Assembly (NCBI GenBank): GCA_963965975.1
Contig: OZ014411.1
Coordinates: 1,535,001-1,599,000, forward strand
Direction of reading: 5' to 3'
DNA from: Xestospongia bergquistia
Taxonomy: Eukaryota > Porifera > Demospongiae > Haplosclerida > Petrosiidae
Length of the DNA stretch: 64,000 nt
Shown: positions 57,080-64,000 of the stretch, piece by piece
How positions within the stretch are numbered: the stretch's first letter is position 1
How the letters are laid out: the number at the start of each line of letters is the position of its first letter
The notes under the pieces: generated by a model
Seen by the model: the letters and a program-made list of their open reading frames with translations, nothing else
What the model was told of the DNA's origin: nothing
Database searches by the model: none
Program-made: the position numbers and the translations under genes

Positions 57080-57634
57080 TATTAATGTAATGATGCCTTC
57101 TTATGCAAGGTTTCTTACAAATCATGTTCTGTTACATAATTGTCACTTAGAGTATGAAAAGGATCTCAATCTTGTGGACAGGCACAAATACACAATTCTT
57201 TGTACCTAATATTGTCAACAGTAGGTACATAATGCTATATAATGCACATTATACATCAACTAATGATTCACTTCAGCTTCTTTTTCATTAAAATTAAAAA
57301 TAATATTTATAATTGGAAGTTGTTCCTTTAGTGTCAATATGCTTTGAAAGTAATCATGAAATTTTGATTATATTAAAAAGGGATACATTTAGGTTACAAT
57401 TCAGAAGTCACAATGCCAGTGCAAAACAACTAGTTGGAATTACCTCAAAATAACCTACGTTTACTGAACATTATATATACATATATAGAGTTTATAGACG
57501 TAATGTACAATGTGTTAATCGAGGTATCAGTACAGCAAACCTTCACAAAGAGATTTATACATTTTAGGAATCATGTGAAAGCAAGCCATTTTCTCGAAGC
57601 CAGTCAGCTCACGTAAAGAAGCCATGCCTATTAC

Positions 57635-57666
57635 TGGGAGGGGCTGGCTATACCAGACTATATAAA
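57635..57666 (+). promoter_or_regulatory. P-unit 3 promoter: GGGAGGGGCTGG plus TATATAAA
   Basis: TATATAAA at 57659-57666, same spacing from the G-rich box as in unit 2. Sequence just downstream is shortened by about 12 bp relative to unit 2. Confidence 0.55.
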
Positions 57667-60600
57667 GAATATCAGCTAGTCGATAAAAATAAAATAGTTT
57701 ACTCTAAGATTTTAGCAAGTATATACTTCATGGAATATCACTGTCTTATGTTCTATTAGTCAATTGCTAAGCTGATTGTCTTTAAAACTGCTAATAATGA
57801 CTAATCATGAAAGCAGACTTTTTTGGAAAAAAACTCAGAGCAAGCAGAAACAAAACGTGGGAGTAGTGAGCATGAGGTCTGCTTAGCTAAATGATAGTGG
57901 CTGTCCTTGAAACTGTTCCAATATCTAGATGCTAAAGGTAACTTTAATAATGGATTGACTATAAGTACTCACTCCACTCTTGAGCTTTCAATTTTTCAGA
58001 CTGAACCAACTATACTTGCAGTGATTTAAAGAAGCTGATGTAAATGTCATCTAGTCTAATGATAATTTTGTCTTCCTTAACAAGCAGACATAGCAAAATG
58101 TGTGAACAAGATGTTAAAATGCCATATTTAAGTTAATCACGTTCATTTAAACACTATTGACTGGTAAGTTGTACATTTAATATGATTAATTGTATAAGTC
58201 AAGTAACAAGTCACAAACTGTTAAAAGAGAATAAAGATATACAAACTGTAAGTAACGTATAAATAACTATGTCTACATGTTGATTGGATTGTATGGCAAT
58301 TATCTTGTAACATGTTGTTATATGTGACAGAGGGATATATACTATTTTGATCACAGAAATGGTTCCCTTATTGAAAATAAGTTCACAAATTTCGTCAGAT
58401 ATATTTTGGATCAGACAATGTAATACTTGATGCTTTTAAGAAACATCATTTGTTCTATGCATATTTGTTATTTCTAATTATAAAATTGCTGGGTATGTAG
58501 GATATGACTATGGTATGGTAGTTATGATAACAATAATGATATATATATATACACACTCCCTCACATGTGCATGAATATGTATCATGCTAAAAATGATATT
58601 TTTATATTAAACAATGTAATGTCCTGTGTTGAAAATCACAGAGTAATACTCTATCTGTGACTATAATTATCTATATATAGCACTATCAAAAATATATGAT
58701 CAATGTACATGCTTTGCGAGTATAATTATGAAGTTTAAATATAAAATTGGAGTATTTTTTTGCATGTAATAACAAAAAGCATTGTATACAGACTTTTCTC
58801 AGCAGCTCTATATGCAAATATCACTGCAATGCTTTTATTGTTATCTAGAAAAATGAATTTATCATTATTAAGTATAATGTTTGTGTAGGTTGTTTTTATA
58901 CTGTAGACACTATACCATAATAGACTATACTATACTATGATGATGCATGCAGTCAGCAAATAAGAACAGTATAATGACTTGTTGTTATCATAATACAAAT
59001 GAATGACTATATGGTCTAATAATATACCTTTGAGTTCAAATTTAGTAATATTAATTTTACTATGGACTCTAGGATTACACATTAGAAACTATATGATATG
59101 CCACATGAGCAGCAATCCATCATCTCCTATACCAATCATCTACTATGTAAGATATTCAAGCAAATAACTTAAGCAATTACAATTTTTTCATGTAAAAATT
59201 TTAAAATTGTAGAGGTAGGATATGTTTAGCCAACATTATTAACATGTAAATGAAATAATACATTGTGTGGACAATCCATAGCAGTTATACATATTTGTAA
59301 AATAACCTTTAGTTATAGTTACAAATTGGATAGTAATTTGTGCACGCACATAACACTAACACATACATAATACATAAGCTAAATATGAAATATTAAAATA
59401 TATACAAAAAGCAATGTATGCAAAACTGGCAGTCAAATTTGAACATGTATATAGAAGTAAAATAATAATGAAGTTATATATGTAGACAGGTCATATTATG
59501 TTGTCAAATTGTATTTTAAGTACTGATACTACTTCAAATAGTTTTTATTTGTCGTTCTATGTTTCTACATCAAGCTAATATAATAGTTTCATAGGTGTTA
59601 CAAAAATATGAAATCGACACCATTATCACAAAAAGTGTTAGAAACTTATTTTTTACACAATCATGCAATGTAACAAAATACTGCACAGTTTTTAAAAGTC
59701 ATGAAAAAGCAAAACTATACACAGCAATTTTTAGTTTATTAGTTTATCTTTGTGCATTACCTTTTAAAACAATGAGCAATTTATAAATATATATGCGTAA
59801 TGATAAGCTGACTGTTATAATGACAATTTAGAATAGTTATGGTTTTTTCTTTTTCGATAGCCAGTGTAACTAATTTTAACATTTCATTATTGTTGCCAAC
59901 ATTGGGTTGTATGTTTTAATAAAGTATAGTTTTATAAATATTCAAGTTAGGGAAAATATAATAAAAATGTGTCTATTTAAGAACTGGCAAATGTATCCTT
60001 CTGTGCCAGACTATATATGAAATGGAACATGATGTATATTGCTTTCTGCTTTGACAATTATTGTGTTTTAAAATGTAGAGGCTGTGTATGTTATAGCTAA
60101 AAGGAGGTATTTATTAAATGTAAGATATGTAGCATTTTAGTAACACACTATAGTGGCTGATGCATGTATAAACCAAATATTAATGTAATGTAAAATGAAA
60201 CAAAACCCTCATATTAGAATGGGATAAATCAGTGTAAACTTTACAATATAAAAGTAAACAACAGAAATAAAATAAATATTGGTCTTAAAATGATTGTGTT
60301 TCTCAGTGTGTTGACACTGGATTTTGTGCATGGTGTAAGGATAGAAGATGTATGTTAGAGAATTAGACATTTGGTGTAAAAGAAGGTCTATATATATTGT
60401 GGGCACACACCATATTTTTATAGACTTAAATCAAGTAAACCACATCGATAAATAGCTGCTATATGAAGGTGGTTTTTCGATTTTTGACTGATATATAAGA
60501 ACATTATTATTGCTATTAATGAATGTCCATCCAGATTTGAGCTTGCATTTTATGGCTTTTGCTGTTGTTATGGCAACAGCAACAATCTATCTACCCTGCC

Positions 60601-60779
60601 AAACTAATTGTTTACCTGTAAGCGTCACTTAGTTGCTATCGTAAGCTTTTAAACGTAGCTATCGTTAAAAAAATTATTGCAAAAGCAACCGGCAACGGGT
60701 ATTATTACATTTATTTTCCCTTCCCATCAAAGGGTTAACTAACAAGCATAATAATACGCAATTTATATATATTTACATT

Positions 60780-60885
60780 TGTACAGCCATAGTTACGAAA
60801 AGGCGCGCCCATAGGGGCGGCGAAAGGGGTGACGCCACTTTGAAAGAGGTTCGAGAGAAGACAGCGTTTTCTTTCGTCATTAAGG
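60780..60885 (+). promoter_or_regulatory. GC-rich YY1-like block and donor, P unit 3
   Basis: GTGACGCCACTTTGAAAGAG and TTCGAGAGAAGACAGCG are followed by ATTAAG|GTGAGA. The YY1-like core is changed (GCCACTTTG) relative to unit 2. Confidence 0.4.
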
Positions 60886-61874
60886 TGAGATGTTATCATA
60901 TTAAAAGCAGCAATATTCATATATAATTTACTAAAATATTTTTTGTTATTTTTAGCTTACAGGCAAATATATATACTCAATAGGCTCTACATGCATGTAT
61001 TTACTTTCTGACTTAAAAAGCATATAGCAAGAAAAACATGGTAACTCCTTAGAATGGTTTAATGGCTACAGATTTCAATATATTATAATCCTATTATGGA
61101 ATTACCTTTATTTGATGGTGGGTACAGTATTTAAATGTGTCAACTAGCCTCTTGACAACAGTTGTCTCATGCATGAAGAATGAGAGTAGTTCTAAAAGAA
61201 AATGATAGTTAAAAGTCCATTGTTTGTACATACCATGACAGAGAAGAAGACAGCTTTAAGTTTTTAGTCTAGGAATTAACAGAGAAAACCTGGGAAGTTT
61301 TCCGTTTTTAGACCAGACATAATCAATGTGAGTAGACTGAATTTGAGTAATAAAGATTACAAGAGAAACTATGAAGTTAGTTTAGCCATTAAATGAAGTG
61401 GCATTTTTTTAGCAATGATAACATCAAAGATGTCTTCATATTATAAACAAAATAAAACCTATTTCTATGCATCAAATTTATGCCAGTTGTATCAGAAATA
61501 TTATATATGTGAGATGCTTCTACACATTATTATGAATTGCATACAGCATTCGTAGCTGATTTAAAGTCAGGTTATACACTGTTTTAACTCACGATTCATT
61601 ATTTACACAAAATCAAGTCTATGATATTGCTACAATAATTATTGTTGTATTGTACTTTATCTTGTATAGTTCTGGCAACTTATTATAGCTAAAATTGGAA
61701 TAATTGTATAGAATTATAATAATTATATATAAAGCCTAGTTCTACTCATACTAAATGCATATGCTTATATATTAGATATATAAATTTTAATATGCATATG
61801 AACAATGTAATATTTTGATATATGATAATTCATTTATCTTTATGAAATATTTATTTTATTTATTTTCATTGCAG

Positions 61875-62462
61875 GATCTGATTCTCATCATTGTATTTAT
61901 TAGAGAAAATTTGAATTTGCTTGTGTTTCAAATGTTAAATATTAACAACGACCACATACATAAGCCAGTAATGGTTGAAGACAATGACCACGTACATGAG
62001 CCAGTAATGGCCGAAGACAATGACCATGTACATGAGCCAGTAATGGTCGGAGACAATGACCACATACATGAGCCAGTAATGGTTGAAGACAATGTTAACC
62101 TACATGAGCCAGTAATGGTTGAAGACAATCACAACCTACATGAGCCAGTAATGGTACACGTACATGAGCCAGTAATGTTTGAAGACAATGTCAACCTACA
62201 TGAACCAGTAATGGTTGAAGACAATGACCACGTACATGAGCCAGTAATGGTTGAAGACAATGACCACGTACATGAACCAGTAATGGTTGAAGACAATGAC
62301 CACGTATATAAACCAATAATGGTTGAAGAGAATGACCTCATACATGAGCAAGTAATGGTACACGTACATGAGCCAGTAATGTTTGAAGACAATGTCAACC
62401 TACATGAACCAGTAATGATGGAAAACAATACTTTTCAGAAGATGGAACTCGTTGTTCGTTAG
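61875..62462 (+). CDS. P-family repeat protein, 14 acidic/His repeats
   Basis: Same acceptor (ttattttcattgcag) and same exon start as unit 2, with the fuller non-repeat part (DLILIIVFIRENLNLLVFQM). Reading from the ATG at 61815 gives 215 residues. Fourteen units follow, mostly [DV][HN][VIL]HEPVMVEDN, then MMENNTFQKMELVVR and TAG. Two places carry a shortened pair (HNLHEPVMV then HVHEPVMFEDN), a 12-nt in-frame deletion that has been copied. All length changes keep the frame, which supports coding. The ORF end is immediately followed by a retrotransposon LTR, so the natural 3' UTR is displaced. Confidence 0.65.
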   Translation, partial: DLILIIVFIRENLNLLVFQMLNINNDHIHKPVMVEDNDHVHEPVMAEDNDHVHEPVMVGDNDHIHEPVMVEDNVNLHEPVMVEDNHNLHEPVMVHVHEPVMFEDNVNLHEPVMVEDNDHVHEPVMVEDNDHVHEPVMVEDNDHVYKPIMVEENDLIHEQVMVHVHEPVMFEDNVNLHEPVMMENNTFQKMELVVR

Positions 62463-62605
62463 TGTAGTAACTCTATACATGCATTGTTTATTTAGTGATG
62501 TAATGTGTTTTGTAATGATGTAATGTATTTTGATAGTTTCTCTATTTATGTAAGTCGAGTTATTGTTTTGTTAAGAATAATAAAGTTGTAACCGAAGTTA
62601 TCACA
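62463..62605 (+). mobile_element. 5' LTR of a Ty3/gypsy-type retrotransposon
   Basis: Begins TGTAGTAACTC and ends ...GAAGTTATCACA, with the TG...CA ends of LTRs; 143 bp. An AATAAAG polyadenylation signal lies at about 62577-62583. A primer-binding-site-like TGGTGACGAGGTG follows 2 nt later (62608-62620). The left edge is exact because P unit 2 continues differently after the same stop codon. The 3' LTR is outside the window. Confidence 0.7.
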
Positions 62606-62634
62606 GTTGGTGACGAGGTGAAAAATCACTCAAA

Positions 62635-63135
62635 ATGGCTCTTCATGGTTCTGTATCTCCATTTGATGCAAGTACAGAGGCTTGGTCACTTTATGTCGAA
62701 CGGCTCAACCAGTATTTCAAACGCAAATGACGTGGTAGATGCCAACAAGAAGCGTGCTATATTTCTCTCTGCTTGTGGTCCGAAAACGTACAAACTTGTA
62801 GGCAGCTTAGTAGACGATGCTCCTGATTCCATATCGTACAATGAACTGGTGAGACTAGTCAAAGAGTTTCATGATCCAAAACCGTCTGTTATCGTTCAGC
62901 GGTATAAGCTCAATTCTCCAGTCAGGGCAATAGACAAATCGATCGGGACATACATTGCAGCGTTACGTCAATTAGCCGAGCACTGTGACTACGAAGACAC
63001 TCTTCAAGAGATAGGTTAGTCTGTGGTGTAAATCATGCAGGCATTCAAAAGAGATTACTCGCAGAAAAGGATCTCACATTCACAAAGGCTTTAGATATAG
63101 CTCAAGCCCTAGAAGCTGCTGAAAAGGGGACCTAA
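62635..63135 (+). pseudogene. Gag region of the Ty3/gypsy element, broken
   Basis: The ATG at 62635 (MALHGSVSPFD, 15 nt after the primer-binding site) opens 31 codons to TGA 62728-62730. Gag homology then continues in the other frame (NANDVVDANKKRAIFLSACG to QLAEHCDYED) until TAG 63017-63019, and returns to a third frame (LVCGVNHAG, LLAEKDLTFTKALDIAQALE) with a TAA at 63133-63135. At least two frameshifts and one stop separate Gag from the downstream frame, so this copy cannot make an intact polyprotein. The role in the family is nucleocapsid assembly. Confidence 0.8.
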
Positions 63136-64000
63136 GATCTTACTATACAAGATACTACTCAAAATCGAGGTCAAGGACTTAATTACTCTTCTCAGGAACG
63201 TAACCAACGATCAAAATTTACTCCACCTCATACTAGTAAACCATGTCACAGATGTGGAGGTAAACACTCACCCACAATCTGTCGCTTTAAAGACTTCGAC
63301 TGTCATAATTGTAAAAGAAGGGGACATATTGCTAGGATGTGTCGAGTGAAGAGCAAACAAGACACCAAACACAAGAACTCTCAGAGAAATCACTTCGTAT
63401 TAAGCATTGCAGAGGAAAAAGTTACTCAAGAGTCCTCAGAGGAAGAGTCATATGCTATATTTATAGCAAGAGGTAGCTCATCAAACCAACTAATTATACA
63501 TGTGAAACTGAACAATGTTTTAGTACCAATGGAATTGGACACAGGTGCCTCTCTAACTGTTATTAACAAATCCTCTTACAACAAAATTGGTGCTGAAAGT
63601 GTTAGTCCTATTAAAGAGTCAAAGGTCAAGTACACTAGTGAGTGTATTCCCATACTAGGTACTATTAATGTACATGTACAGTATGGTGCACAAGAGGAGG
63701 GTCTGTCACTCCTTGTGGTTGATGGAGTTGGCCCAAATCTCATGGGCAGGGACTGGTTGGGTAAACTCAAAGTGGACCTAGCCACTATCCATAGTCTAGC
63801 ACCTCAGACAACATTAAATGAAGTCCTAGATAGACACTCCCCTGTACTCTCTGAAGGCTTAGGTTGCCTAAAAGGGGTCAAAGTTCAACTCAGAGTTGAT
63901 GACAAAGCTGTTCCTAGATTTTTCAAGCCTAGACCTGTTCGATTTTTATTAAGAAAGAAAGTAGAGACTGAACTAGTGAGATTAGTAACCATGGGTATAA
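63136..64000 (+). CDS. Gag nucleocapsid, protease and start of reverse transcriptase (partial)
   Basis: Open for 288 codons to the window edge. Residues 37-49 form one zinc knuckle with atypical spacing (CHRCGGKHSPTIC, C-x2-C-x3-H-x4-C). Residues 56-69 form a canonical knuckle (CHNCKRRGHIARMC). The aspartic protease has its catalytic motif LDTGAS at about residues 134-139 and a second conserved segment LMGRDWLGKL near 203. The linker to reverse transcriptase (PRFFKPRPVRFLLRKKVE) begins at about residue 255. Gag and Pol are in one frame here. The order PR-RT fits Ty3/gypsy. The catalytic RT, RNase H and integrase lie beyond the window. Confidence 0.85.

Larger units (their letters stand above)
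57080..61874 (+). repeat. P unit, copy 3, upstream part
   Basis: Nearly identical to P unit 2 with scattered substitutions and small indels. It contains the promoter (57635-57666), the GC-rich block (60780-60885) and noncoding sequence to the repeat exon. A 60-codon frame at 57434 and a 63-codon frame at 59595 have partial counterparts in unit 2 and none in unit 1, so I regard them as chance. Confidence 0.85.

Overview
This is an AT-rich window of animal nuclear DNA. It has spliced genes with very short introns (42 nt in one case), EGF and CUB extracellular domains, remnants of an axonemal-type dynein heavy chain, Penelope-like and Ty3/gypsy retroelements, and many microsatellites. A sponge or another early-branching metazoan is my best guess from the tiny introns, the EGF/CUB architecture and the base composition. 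That is inference; no species marker is present. I found no tRNA, rRNA or CRISPR.

The window is a mosaic of duplicated blocks, with few intact genes. (1) A 'P unit' occurs as a fragment (about 1420-3040) and three longer copies (about 7240-13760, 48160-54450, 57080-62462). Each long copy has a GGGAGGGGCTGG plus TATATAAA promoter, a GC-rich YY1-like block about 3-5 kb downstream, and a last exon with conserved ends. That exon carries 1, 32 or 14 copies of a 12-residue acidic/histidine repeat (consensus DHIHEPVVVEEN). (2) A 'G family' of cysteine-rich, signal-peptide, probably GPI-anchored proteins lies on the minus strand at 5288, 18033, 19925 and 26079. Only the copy at 19925-20647 looks intact with a TATA promoter. 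(3) A region of 5.2-5.9 kb units is tandemly triplicated (about 30727-35820, 35949-41045, 41838-45469). It carries the first two exons of an EGF/CUB gene, a GC-rich repeat, and a minus-strand gene made of many tiny phase-0 exons ending in a Lys codon. The full EGF/CUB locus (29188-31078) has eight exons and many lesions.

Mobile DNA: a 244-bp MITE (6052-6295) whose empty site survives in the sister block; a roughly 1.1-kb DNA transposon with long terminal inverted repeats (45970-47060); two Penelope-like remnants with hammerhead-ribozyme-like cores (47450-48130 and 54560-55960); and a Ty3/gypsy element that starts at the base after the stop codon of the third P gene (62463) and runs off the window. 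Its gag-pol frame is open from 63136 to the end.

The functional core is small: two expanded P-repeat exons, one intact G gene, and possibly the mini-exon gene. The rest is decayed paralogs, flanking duplications and transposons. Frameshifts in duplicated genes could partly be assembly indels, so pseudogene calls should be checked against reads.
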